A stretch of DNA of 18,816 bases. It comes from an uncultured Eubacterium sp. (lineage in GTDB: Bacteria > Bacillota_A > Clostridia > Lachnospirales > Lachnospiraceae). The number at the start of each line of letters is the position of its first letter. Positions within the stretch are counted from its first letter, which is position 1. Positions 1-6,510 of the stretch are shown in pieces. The notes under the pieces were generated by a model. It was not told where the DNA came from, ran no database searches, and saw only the letters and a list, made by a program, of their open reading frames with translations. The position numbers and the translations under genes are program-made. The DNA lies in NCBI GenBank assembly GCA_948759685.1, contig CAQBGY010000031.1, positions 1 to 18,816 of the forward strand, read 5' to 3'.

Positions 1-1
1 T

Positions 2-811
2 CTCTTCCATGCCGTACACAGCGTTGTCTCCCGTATGTTTTTTAAACAGAATAAGTCCATGAACTTTACTCCCGGTTTCATCATGGTACTCCACACCTTT
101 GGCAGAGATTTGAAATGGAATCCTCACATACACTGCCTTATTTCTGAAGGCGGTTACAGCGATAATGGTTTCTGGCGCAATATCAATTACTTCAACTATA
201 CCTACCTCCGCAATGCTTTCCGCACTGCCCTGCTGGGTGAACTGGAATCCAGGATCGGTTCCTCTTTCAAAAAAGTAAAGTCCCGTTGTTACCGGGAACA
301 CAAACACGGTTTCTATGTCTATGCCAAGCCAGCTGAATGCGACCCCGAAACCGCCATAAAATACATTGGGCGCTATCTGGGACGCCCTGTTATTGCCACC
401 TCCCGGATTGACAAATATGATGGCGACTTTGTCACTTTCCATTACAACCGCCACGAAGATGACGCCTATGTCGAAGAAACGCTTCCTGTTATGGAGTTCA
501 TAGAACGTCTCATCCGGCATATCCCGGAAAAACATTTCAAAATGATCCGCTACGGCGGCATTTATGCAAGGCACCGGGAAATTGATAAAAAACTCCACAG
601 GGCCATTTCCCGTGAAAAGCACCACATTTTCAGAAGCTTTAACCAGTGGCGCACTGCCATCCCCTCTGCTTTTGGCTATGACCCATTGATATGTGAATGT
701 GGCGCAGCCATGCTGTTTTTAGAACTCTATTTTAACCACAAGCGTGTTTCTCTGGAAGAACTGTACGAGAAAGCCATGTCCCGTTCTCGTGGAAGAAGGT
801 CGTCCGCATGA
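2..811 (+). CDS. IS91-like (Y2 HUH) transposase, 5'-truncated by window edge
   Basis: Rolling-circle transposase that would nick one strand through a paired-tyrosine active site. The frame is open from base 2, and the first ATG at 35 is probably internal. Seen: a His-Ile-His metal-binding motif in the context W-N-P-H-I-H-C (codons at 116-136), typical of HUH nucleases, and a Y-I-G-R-Y pair (tyrosine codons at 362-364 and 374-376) matching the YxxxY arrangement of the IS91/IS801/IS1294 group. The Cys-rich zinc-binding domain usual at the N-terminus would lie left of the window. The C-terminus carries a C-x-C pair (ICECG) and a basic tail. The first small ORF downstream (863-1039) is probably part of the same element. 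Family assignment is firm; activity cannot be judged because the N-terminus is missing. Confidence 0.85.
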   Translation, partial: LFHAVHSVVSRMFFKQNKSMNFTPGFIMVLHTFGRDLKWNPHIHCLISEGGYSDNGFWRNINYFNYTYLRNAFRTALLGELESRIGSSFKKVKSRCYREHKHGFYVYAKPAECDPETAIKYIGRYLGRPVIATSRIDKYDGDFVTFHYNRHEDDAYVEETLPVMEFIERLIRHIPEKHFKMIRYGGIYARHREIDKKLHRAISREKHHIFRSFNQWRTAIPSAFGYDPLICECGAAMLFLELYFNHKRVSLEELYEKAMSRSRGRRSSA

Positions 812-862
812 CTTCCTTAAATCCCATTCCTGTGCTATACTCCTTTCAAGGAGGCTGTACTT

Positions 863-1039
863 ATGAACCCAAACACAGAGAAACTACGCAAAAAATATAT
901 GGGTAACCCACCCGAAGGCATGTCATCCGAGGACATTCGCTGCATGAGCGGGGATGACCTTCTGGATATGGATTATTTCTTAAATGAAGATGACTTATTT
1001 GATGATGAGACTGGAGTGGAAGGTTTTTATATCTTCTAA
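863..1039 (+). CDS. Small acidic protein accompanying the IS91-like transposase
   Basis: A 58-residue ORF starting MNPNTEKLRKKYMG and ending GVEGFYIF. It has a strong Shine-Dalgarno AAGGAGG at 848-854, nine bases before the ATG, and begins 51 bases after the transposase stop on the same strand. The N-terminal quarter is basic. The rest is very acidic (DDLLDMDYFLNEDDLFDDE) with no transmembrane segment or Cys motif. No domain is recognised. The position and strong ribosome site suggest a real passenger gene of the insertion element. A longer minus-strand reading of the same DNA lacks such a site and is taken as a shadow. Confidence 0.6.
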   Translation: MNPNTEKLRKKYMGNPPEGMSSEDIRCMSGDDLLDMDYFLNEDDLFDDETGVEGFYIF

Positions 1040-1066
1040 ACCGTGTCGTCTTATCGTTGTCCCCTG

Positions 1067-1112
1067 ACAGGAGTTTATCTAACATATGTTCGGTAAACTC
1101 CTGTTCTTTTTT
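1067..1112 (+). terminator. Hairpin with T-run after the IS91-like genes; possible IS end
   Basis: Perfect 11-bp inverted repeat (ACAGGAGTTTA at 1067-1077, TAAACTCCTGT at 1094-1104). The loop itself contains the palindrome AACATATGTT (1081-1090), and a T-rich tract (TTCTTTTTT) follows. It fits an intrinsic terminator on the + strand. It also lies where the replication-origin end of an IS91-type element would be, and GTTC, the known IS91 target tetranucleotide, occurs at 1088-1091 and 1103-1106. Confidence 0.65.
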
Positions 1113-1144
1113 GTGTTTCCAAAACTCGGAATTTCCTATAAAGT

Positions 1145-1185
1145 AAAAAAGGGCAGCTACAAATCTCTCGACTTATAACTGCCCT
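1145..1185 (-). terminator. Intrinsic terminator downstream of the HNH-like gene
   Basis: Read on the minus strand, AGGGCAG (1185-1179) pairs with CTGCCCT (1156-1150) and runs into six T (1150-1145). It lies about 60 bases after the stop at 1248. It closely resembles the terminator at 3388-3431. Confidence 0.75.
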
Positions 1186-1247
1186 GACGCTGTTTCTTTT
1201 ATAATCTGTTTCAAATCAGCAACTTCAAACTTACTTTGAAATTTTGA

Positions 1248-2642
1248 TTACCAATTTCTTATTTTACATGCCCCCAACTTAATCAATTCACTATACTTTT
1301 CTTCACGTAACATTTCTTCAAGTTTTTCCCTCATATTCACTTCTCTTGAATCAATCTTCCTTGTATTAAATAGATTGATAATGAACTGTTCAACAACTTT
1401 ATCATCTAAAGCTTGAATTTCACTTTCCCCCAATTTATAAAGAATGTAATAGTAAAAGATGCTATGTTCTCCTATATTTTCTTCATTTATCTTTATTTCA
1501 TCACTTCCAATATTGTCCTCAACAAATCTTTTAAGCCCTCTCTTATGAATGACATCCGTATTTAATAAGTCTTGTAATTGATTTAGTACAAAATCAACCA
1601 CATATTGATTACCACTATGAATTCCTGCCACTCCTTTACCCAATATATGAAGAATATCTAAAACAAAGAGATTATAGTTAATATGTTGATTTTGGGGCAT
1701 CATTACATGACATTGCAATCCCCCAATTTCCTGTGCTGGGAAATCAGTACTCTCACTCATCCCATTAATCATGTCTGAAACAATATCATTATAGTCATGA
1801 ACACATAAACATTCACGCTCTCTATTTCCTGAACCATCAATGTTAATCTTTTGCAATATGCAATTATTCTCACAAAATGTTGGTATATGTTTACATACCT
1901 TTATATCATATACTGCAACTCCAAAAATATCCACTAATACACTAATGCCACCTTGATTATCAATATAAGCTAACATAGCATGACTTCCATCATGACAAAA
2001 TTCGCTAAATTTGTCGAGTAGCATTTTATCTGTGACCATTTTTACAACTTGGTCATTGCCACCGTCCAGAATATAGGCTATTATATCTGAAAAATCCTCG
2101 TATTTATCTTCCACTTTATTTTTCAGACAATACCATTCATATGCGATCTTCGCCACTTGCCTATGCATCGCTTCACTAAAAAAGACCTCATACTTAAGTG
2201 GAATATGTGATTCTATCACTTGAGTATTTATATCTATTTGTTCAATATCGCCTTTATTAGTCTTTTTTGATTTTGCTATCTGTTCAATCTTTTCATACGG
2301 TCCAAATGCTGACTCGTTATTCTCACTCCACAGAATTTTCTTGTTTATAAAATCATGTTCTTTGACCACCTTTTTATCATGATATCGTATCCCTGCAATC
2401 ACATAATCTGCTTCATAAGTCGGAAAATGATTACTTTTTTTCGATTTAATATTTAAATAATTCAATAGAAAGGCTAATTTCTCCGCCACCTCTGATTCAA
2501 ATTTTTTTGTCATTCCACTATTATGCTCCACATGACACACACACTTGTTTATTATCCTTGATGCGGTTAATGCATCTGGTATAATATCTGAATCAGACAA
2601 ATCTTTGGAAGTTCCACAATAAATACATTTTGGTTCACCCAT
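1248..2642 (-). CDS. Uncharacterised protein with HNH-like zinc site (variant, H to D)
   Basis: A 464-residue protein. The start is taken as the ATG at 2642 because AAGGGAG sits just upstream; the further-upstream in-frame ATG at 2669 lacks a ribosome site. The N-terminus has C6-x-x-C9, then S-D-I-I-P-D-A-L (18-25), then C34-x-C36-H-x-x-H40-N. This spacing resembles HNH_5-type endonucleases, which normally read E/D-H-I-I-P; here Asp stands where the catalytic His is expected. The remaining 400 residues are mixed, with no membrane segment and several Cys (for example CKHIPTFCENNC near the middle), and are not recognised. The gene is distinctly AT-rich compared with the replication genes and is monocistronic with its own terminator, so it looks like imported cargo. 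A defence role is possible but unproven, and it may be a zinc-binding protein without nuclease activity. Confidence 0.75.
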   Translation of the reverse strand: MGEPKCIYCGTSKDLSDSDIIPDALTASRIINKCVCHVEHNSGMTKKFESEVAEKLAFLLNYLNIKSKKSNHFPTYEADYVIAGIRYHDKKVVKEHDFINKKILWSENNESAFGPYEKIEQIAKSKKTNKGDIEQIDINTQVIESHIPLKYEVFFSEAMHRQVAKIAYEWYCLKNKVEDKYEDFSDIIAYILDGGNDQVVKMVTDKMLLDKFSEFCHDGSHAMLAYIDNQGGISVLVDIFGVAVYDIKVCKHIPTFCENNCILQKINIDGSGNRERECLCVHDYNDIVSDMINGMSESTDFPAQEIGGLQCHVMMPQNQHINYNLFVLDILHILGKGVAGIHSGNQYVVDFVLNQLQDLLNTDVIHKRGLKRFVEDNIGSDEIKINEENIGEHSIFYYYILYKLGESEIQALDDKVVEQFIINLFNTRKIDSREVNMREKLEEMLREEKYSELIKLGACKIRNW

Positions 2643-2675
2643 ATTTTTTCTCTCCCTTTCGTAACGCATAGCTTT

Positions 2676-3341
2676 TTAATAATTATCAACAATATTATCT
2701 AAAATCACTGATAAAAAATCTGCATACATCATTCCATCTTTTATCTTTACATCATCCAGCATCAATGCCTGAAACAAAACATCACCCACATTCTCCAGTC
2801 TTACCATTTCATATTCTTTTTCAGTAAAACCTTCCACCCGCAAATCCTGCACAGCAGCTTCTTTTCTCGCCACCAGACAATGTGTATACAATGCCATAAT
2901 ATACTTGTCCGACATCAGAAAGGCATATGTTTCGTTCCCTTGATATGTATATCGGCACTTTTCCAGATTTTCTTGCGGTATATCGAAATAACATCTGACC
3001 GTTTCCAGATATACATCTCCATAATACTGCGGCTTTAGCTTCTTTGCATACCTTCTGATTGTTGCAAATATATTATTTCTTTCCATAGCTGTCTTTGTTC
3101 TCTTAAATACAGGCTTTTTTCCTCGCAGGTCCATATAAACATTATTTAGGATAGTCTTTCCGGCATACTGCTTGAAATTACCTATCCGCAACAAATACGA
3201 TAACACCTCCAGCAATTTCTCTTTTGATGTTATCTCCTGATACGAATAATCCCCAAATTCAATATGATCCAGCTTCAAAGGGCAGCTCCCTTTCGCTATC
3301 TCACGCTCCATTACCCTGTTAATGTCTCTCATTGATTCCAT
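2676..3341 (-). CDS. Hypothetical protein, 221 aa
   Basis: I do not recognise this protein. The start is the ATG at 3341, preceded by GGGAAGGAGA (3360-3351). A longer reading from 3389 would run through the palindrome at 3362-3384 and is less likely. The product is soluble and mildly basic in the first half, with a segment rich in Lys/Arg (about residues 75-105: LRGKKPVFKRTK, IRRYAKKLK) and no membrane helix or obvious catalytic motif. The C-terminal third is acidic (EKEYEMVRLENVGDVLFQALMLDD). It begins only about 45 bases after the terminator of the upstream gene, so expression needs read-through or a cryptic promoter. It ends 33 bases before the HNH-like gene on the same strand, and the two could be cotranscribed. 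Confidence 0.7.
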   Translation of the reverse strand: MESMRDINRVMEREIAKGSCPLKLDHIEFGDYSYQEITSKEKLLEVLSYLLRIGNFKQYAGKTILNNVYMDLRGKKPVFKRTKTAMERNNIFATIRRYAKKLKPQYYGDVYLETVRCYFDIPQENLEKCRYTYQGNETYAFLMSDKYIMALYTHCLVARKEAAVQDLRVEGFTEKEYEMVRLENVGDVLFQALMLDDVKIKDGMMYADFLSVILDNIVDNY

Positions 3342-3361
3342 TTGTATATTTCTCCTTCCCG

Positions 3362-3384
3362 CTTCTGGACATCGTGTCCAAAAG
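3362..3384. repeat. Palindrome CTTYTGGACANNNTGTCCARAAG, copy 1
   Basis: CTTCTGGACA (3362-3371), spacer TCG, TGTCCAAAAG (3375-3384): 10-bp arms with one mismatch. It lies between the terminator at 3388-3431 and the ribosome site of the 221-aa gene. A second copy is at 4239-4260. It could be a protein-binding site or an mRNA hairpin. Confidence 0.6.
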
Positions 3385-3387
3385 CAC

Positions 3388-3431
3388 AAAAAAAGCAGCT
3401 ACAAGTATTTCACTCATAACTGCCCTAACGC
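3388..3431 (-). terminator. Intrinsic terminator downstream of the 120-aa gene
   Basis: On the minus strand GGCAGTTA...TAGCTGC forms a stem followed by seven T (3394-3388), starting 11 bases after the stop at 3442. About 80% of bases match the element at 1145-1195, including the flanking ACGCTGTT. Confidence 0.7.
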
Positions 3432-3441
3432 TGTTACCTGA

Positions 3442-3804
3442 TTATTCTATTCCTGCCGTTTTTGCAAATCCGGCTTTTCTATTCATAAGTTCCTCTTGTT
3501 TCTCCTTTGGAAGACACCGGAATATCTCATTATATCCCATTCCTGCCATCGGTGTTCCTTTTGCCAAAAGAAAAAGTTGCGTGTCAAACCATTCCTCCCA
3601 CAAGTTCTCAAACATGCTCTGGCTGTCCGTAAAGGTTATTGCATCTTCAAAACCCTGTGGCGGTCTATAATACTGTAACTTAACAAATCCGTATCTTCCC
3701 GCATCCACGATAAGTATATTCTCAATCTCATACAGCTCTGCAAAAGCATCTGCAACCTTTCTGCATTTTTCCCTTTCACTGTCTGTAATGTATATTTCTT
3801 TCAC
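3442..3804 (-). CDS. Hypothetical protein, 120 aa, of mobile-element type
   Basis: Starts with GTG at 3804, with AGGAGG (3820-3815) ten bases upstream. The product is small, soluble and acidic, with a central Trp/Phe-rich stretch (MFENLWEEWFDTQLFLLAKG, about residues 64-83) followed by GTPMAGMGYNEIFRCLPKEKQEELM, which looks like a folded domain. No catalytic motif is visible. It resembles short proteins I associate with integrative elements of Clostridia, but I cannot name a family. It lies downstream of the promoter and operator at 3900-3952, opposite the XRE regulator, so it is probably under that regulator's control. A 37-codon ORF ends two bases before its start. Confidence 0.7.
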   Translation of the reverse strand: MKEIYITDSEREKCRKVADAFAELYEIENILIVDAGRYGFVKLQYYRPPQGFEDAITFTDSQSMFENLWEEWFDTQLFLLAKGTPMAGMGYNEIFRCLPKEKQEELMNRKAGFAKTAGIE

Positions 3805-3806
3805 AA

Positions 3807-3920
3807 TTAACCATCCTCCTGTTTCAAAACCACACTAACTGCATCTATATCCTCAATCTCCAGAAATAAAACATTATTGTCTTTACCATTTACATATTTT
3901 ATGGTGCATACACGCACCAT
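3807..3920 (-). CDS. Possible 37-aa leader ORF coupled to the 120-aa gene
   Basis: MVRVCTIKYVNGKDNNVLFL...LKQEDG, 37 residues, with its stop two bases before the GTG of the next gene, whose AGGAGG lies inside its last codons. That geometry suggests translational coupling. Against it, the predicted minus-strand promoter (-10 at 3929-3924) would start transcription near 3917, at or inside the ATG. The true start may therefore be the following GTG on a leaderless message, or the ORF may be untranslated. The amino-acid composition looks protein-like. Confidence 0.4.
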   Translation of the reverse strand: MVRVCTIKYVNGKDNNVLFLEIEDIDAVSVVLKQEDG

Positions 3921-3921
3921 A
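3900..3921. promoter_or_regulatory. Operator-like inverted repeat between divergent genes
   Basis: Perfect 8-bp inverted repeat TATGGTGC (3900-3907) and GCACCATA (3914-3921) with a 6-base spacer, in the intergenic region of the XRE regulator. It covers the predicted +1 and abuts the -10 of the leftward promoter, as expected for an autogenous or divergent repressor site. Confidence 0.6.
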
Positions 3922-3923
3922 TT

Positions 3924-3952
3924 ATTATAAGTTTCCTGCCATTAAAATACAA
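3924..3952 (-). promoter_or_regulatory. Sigma-A-type promoter for the 3442-3920 genes
   Basis: Minus strand TTGTAT (3952-3947), 17-base spacer, TATAAT (3929-3924). The -10 box is perfect and the start would be near 3917. Confidence 0.65.
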
Positions 3953-3973
3953 GGTAGGAAAGGAGTTGCCTGT

Positions 3974-4180
3974 ATGATTAAATACGATCCCCTTTGGCAA
4001 ACGCTTAAGGCTAAGAACATCAGTCAGTACCAGCTCATTAAAGATTATGGCATTGACAAAGCACAGCTTCAGCGGCTCCGGCAAAATATGGTAGTAAAGA
4101 CCATTATTCTGAACAGGCTATGTCAGATACTTGACTGCCGGATTGAAGACATTATGGAATATGTTCCAGATGACAAGTAG
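3974..4180 (+). CDS. XRE/Cro-type helix-turn-helix regulator
   Basis: A 68-residue protein consisting only of a helix-turn-helix domain of the Cro/C1 (HTH_26-like) type. It has the pattern K-x-x-S-x-Y-x-L-x-K-D-Y-G-I-D, then Q-L-x-R-L-R-x-N, and ends with the family-typical ...LNRLCQILDCRIEDIMEYVPD. A strong ribosome site GGAAAGGAG lies at 3957-3965 before the ATG. It is the only plus-strand gene in this block and stands back to back with the 120-aa gene across a clear inverted repeat, so it is probably a local repressor of that gene and perhaps of itself. A terminator follows directly after the stop. Confidence 0.88.
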   Translation: MIKYDPLWQTLKAKNISQYQLIKDYGIDKAQLQRLRQNMVVKTIILNRLCQILDCRIEDIMEYVPDDK

Positions 4181-4216
4181 AGGTATTGTTTATGATTGAT
4201 TGACAATGCCTTTTTT
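4181..4216 (+). terminator. Intrinsic terminator of the XRE regulator
   Basis: GGTATTGT (4182-4189) pairs with ACAATGCC (4203-4210) with one G-T pair, followed by six T (4211-4216). It starts right after the TAG stop. Confidence 0.75.
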
Positions 4217-4232
4217 GTTGCTCTTTTTTCTT

Positions 4233-4562
4233 TTACACCTTTGGACATTGTGTCCAGAAGTGTCCTGCTATTACTTTTATTATCTCCGTAAATATAACGA
4301 TAATCCTCACAAGAACAATAATACCACCAATCAGACCTCCAACGATACAATTCAGTGCCAGTATTCCCATACTTCCTGCAATTCCAAAATTCTTCGGCAC
4401 AAGAAACATACACATTTTTCTGATACCATAGGGACATCCTACCAAAATCCAATAAAGGAAATAATCAAACCCATCTGCTTTATTGCAAACCGGATAACAG
4501 GTAATCATCCACAGAACAAGAACACATACCGGAATAATTATTTTAAACAATGCCTTTTTCAT
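4233..4562 (-). CDS. Small membrane protein (DUF6050-like), 109 aa
   Basis: Start chosen at the ATG at 4562, eight bases after GGAGG (4575-4571). The upstream in-frame GTG at 4571 overlaps the ribosome site itself. Hydrophobic segments: about residues 8-22 (IIIPVCVLVLWMITC), 33-41, 62-90 (ILALNCIVGGLIGGIIVLVRIIVIF) with a Gly-rich core, so two to four helices. A GCPYGIRKM motif between the segments recalls the DUF6050 family of element-borne membrane proteins; this assignment is from memory. The gene overlaps the last 20 bases of repA and is probably translated with it. Its 3' end contains the palindrome at 4239-4260. Function unknown. Confidence 0.7.
   Translation of the reverse strand: MKKALFKIIIPVCVLVLWMITCYPVCNKADGFDYFLYWILVGCPYGIRKMCMFLVPKNFGIAGSMGILALNCIVGGLIGGIIVLVRIIVIFTEIIKVIAGHFWTQCPKV
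4239..4260. repeat. Palindrome CTTYTGGACANNNTGTCCARAAG, copy 2
   Basis: CTTTGGACA (4239-4247), spacer TTG, TGTCCAGAAG (4251-4260), inside the last codons of the small membrane protein gene. It matches copy 1 at 3362-3384 outside the spacer and one arm position. The two copies bracket the XRE/120-aa module. Confidence 0.6.
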
Positions 4563-5616
4563 GCCAGCCACCTCCGTACATATCGTGCTGCACTTCCTGC
4601 TGATAATAATGATTCATCGTTGAGGGTGCATTATAAAGAGCAGTAACCATATATGCCTTGATATTGGTTATTTTCGTATTTGTATCATGCATACAGCCAA
4701 TCACATACTCCAGATGTCCACTGTTCAGCTTCAGGAATTTAGATTTTACAAGCTCATAAGGATAATCCTCCCCTGCAATCCGGATTGTTGTACGCTTTAC
4801 GCATACAACCTCACAGATAACCTCAAAAAGCTCCTCATACAAAGCCTTGTTCTGCCAGTCATCGTACTTCATGTGATGCTCATATTCGATGTTATCCTTA
4901 ATCAGCTCTATGTATGCATTGACATCATCCATCAAATCAATCCTTTTTTCTGACATACTCTCATTACCAGATTGATTGATAGGATTGGTATAACTCATAT
5001 CAATATAACTCTGGTTAGTTTGATTATAGTTAGTATAAATAGGGTCTGCTTTATGAACTTCTGCAAGTTCACTTTCTGAACCTCTTGAAGTCTTCATTGT
5101 GAACTTCTGGTGTTCTAAATCCTGAACCTCTTGAAGTTCAATTTCTGAACTTCTGGAAGTATGCATATTAGACTTCTTGAGGTTCAGTTTTTGAACTTCT
5201 GTGGTTTTATCAGCATTATCGGACTTTTCTTCTGTCTGTGCATCAGTAATTGTAGAAAAATTCTTCACATAAATTATGTCCGGCTTTCCAAGTCCACGGC
5301 GTTTCTTTTCAATCAGACCGATTCCGTTTTCGGTATCAAGCTCTTTCATAATCTTAACGCAGGTTGCCTTTGCACACCCCAAATCTTCCATAATTGCATC
5401 CACCGTATAAATAATGTATGCCCTGTTTTCATCATCCAACCAGCCGTTTTTCATGGATAATGACATCCTGTCAAGCATCAGCCCATAGAGGAGCTTAGCA
5501 TCACTGCTAAGCCCCTTAAATCTCTCGTCTTTAATCAAAAGCCGGGGAACACGATAAAAAGAGAACTGCTCTGCTTCAATTCCGTAGTAATAATCAAAGT
5601 TTATTGTATCGCTCAC
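4543..5616 (-). CDS. repA: RepA_N-type replication initiator protein
   Basis: A 357-residue initiator that would bind the origin of a plasmid-like or integrative element. It starts with GTG at 5616, nine bases after AAAGGAGG. Residues about 15-120 match the RepA_N winged-helix domain (FYRVPRLLI...LSSDAKLLYGLMLDRM, then AYIIYTVDAIMEDLGCAKATCVKIMKEL and a basic wing EKKRRGLGKPDIIYVKNF). Residues about 140-190 are a low-complexity linker with a 23-residue period (EVQ at 140, EVQ at 163, EVH at 186), encoded by the 23-bp array at 5054-5214. The C-terminal part, about 225-345, has features of the DUF6017 domain often joined to RepA_N (DDWQNKALYEELFEVICE...NIKAYMVTALYNA). It lies 15 bases downstream of parB. 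Origins of RepA_N replicons are known to lie inside rep, which fits the array. Confidence 0.9.
   Translation of the reverse strand: MSDTINFDYYYGIEAEQFSFYRVPRLLIKDERFKGLSSDAKLLYGLMLDRMSLSMKNGWLDDENRAYIIYTVDAIMEDLGCAKATCVKIMKELDTENGIGLIEKKRRGLGKPDIIYVKNFSTITDAQTEEKSDNADKTTEVQKLNLKKSNMHTSRSSEIELQEVQDLEHQKFTMKTSRGSESELAEVHKADPIYTNYNQTNQSYIDMSYTNPINQSGNESMSEKRIDLMDDVNAYIELIKDNIEYEHHMKYDDWQNKALYEELFEVICEVVCVKRTTIRIAGEDYPYELVKSKFLKLNSGHLEYVIGCMHDTNTKITNIKAYMVTALYNAPSTMNHYYQQEVQHDMYGGGWHEKGIV
5054..5214. repeat. Seven tandem 23-bp iteron-like units inside repA (candidate oriV)
   Basis: Units begin at 5054, 5077, 5100, 5123, 5146, 5169 and 5192, an exact 23-base period. All but the sixth (TAGAC) start TGAAC. 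The best copies read TGAACYTCTTGAAGTTCA, a near-palindrome, followed by a more variable 5-base spacer. A 23-base period does not preserve the reading frame between units, so the conservation is of DNA and not of a peptide repeat; three units give the 23-residue protein period. The position in the linker of a RepA_N gene is where origins of this family are known. Confidence 0.8.
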
Positions 5617-5631
5617 TTTACCGTGCCTCCT

Positions 5632-6510
5632 TTACTGCTTATTCTGCCATTCTTCCAATAGCTGATAGATAATGTTTTCTATATCCTCACTGGAATAATC
5701 CTCCGTAAAATATCTGCTGATTTTATCAGCCTTGATTGTAACTTTTCTTTCCTTTGGCTTTTCCTCTGTCAAGATCAGTCTTACCATTGGCAGAGTCAGC
5801 TCGCCTTTTTTCCCATATTCTTTTAACTTTGATGATTGGGTAGTCGAGATAGCTGCACCCGTTTCTTCAAGAATGACCTGCACCCATTCCTGCGCCTGTT
5901 CTGTCAGAAAAGATATGCCAACACCCTGTACCAGACCGATTTTTTTCTTATCAACCATATCCAGTAATTCATCTGACAGACGGGCAAGCCACATATAACG
6001 CTGAACTGTCTTGCCACTCTCTCCGGCTGCTTCTCCCACTTCATCAAGACTGTTTCCATTTCCTTTTTTGCCCTGATGCTTCATCGCTTCGTACTTCATG
6101 GCATAAGCCTTTGCTTTCTCACTTGGTAAAATATCCTCCCGCTGTATATTAGAATCTACCATAATCACCGTAGCTTCATCATCATTGTAATCTCTGATAA
6201 ACATAGGCATGGTGGAAAGACCTGCAAGCTCACAGCCATGTTTTCTACGGTGTCCGGCGATTATCTCATAACCGCCCTCCGCCCTCGGTCTTGCAATACC
6301 TGGCATAAGCACACCATAATTTTTGATACTCTCCACTGTCTCCTGCATTTTCTCATCGTCCAGTACCTTAAAAGGGTGTCCTCTGAACTCATAAAGTTCT
6401 GAAAGGGGTATCTCCTGCACCTGATCGGTGCCTGCTGTCATATCAGAAGCACCGAATAAATCATCAAAACTGTTTAGCTTTACCTTTGCCGCACTTCCTG
6501 CCTTATTCAT
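5632..6510 (-). CDS. parB: ParB-family partition protein
   Basis: A 292-residue centromere-binding protein that partners ParA. The start is the ATG at 6510, which overlaps the end of parA by eight bases and has GGAGG nine bases upstream inside parA; an in-frame TTG at 6516 is less likely. Residues about 33-125 form the ParB/Srx nuclease-like (CTPase) domain: IPLSELYEFRGHPF, then GYEIIAGHRRKHGCELAGL with the GHRR variant of the usual GERR box at about 86-89, then SNIQREDILPSEKAKAY. A helix-turn-helix region follows (about 150-190: SLDEVGEAAGESGKTVQRYMWLARL). The C-terminal tail (EDIENIIYQLLEEWQ) probably dimerises. It is cotranscribed between parA and repA. No parS site is identified for certain. 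Confidence 0.92.
   Translation of the reverse strand: MNKAGSAAKVKLNSFDDLFGASDMTAGTDQVQEIPLSELYEFRGHPFKVLDDEKMQETVESIKNYGVLMPGIARPRAEGGYEIIAGHRRKHGCELAGLSTMPMFIRDYNDDEATVIMVDSNIQREDILPSEKAKAYAMKYEAMKHQGKKGNGNSLDEVGEAAGESGKTVQRYMWLARLSDELLDMVDKKKIGLVQGVGISFLTEQAQEWVQVILEETGAAISTTQSSKLKEYGKKGELTLPMVRLILTEEKPKERKVTIKADKISRYFTEDYSSEDIENIIYQLLEEWQNKQ

Noticed and set aside
861..1085. 74-codon minus-strand frame
   Set aside because: Antisense to the 58-aa ORF, which has a strong ribosome site; this frame runs through the hairpin and has none.
4200..4646. 148-codon plus-strand frame
   Set aside because: Antisense to the small membrane protein and repA 3' end; Asn/Thr/His-rich composition typical of a reverse reading, no ribosome site.
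5054..5214. CRISPR array
   Set aside because: The 23-bp units are contiguous, with no unique spacers of the usual 30-40 bases, lie inside a gene and have no cas genes nearby.
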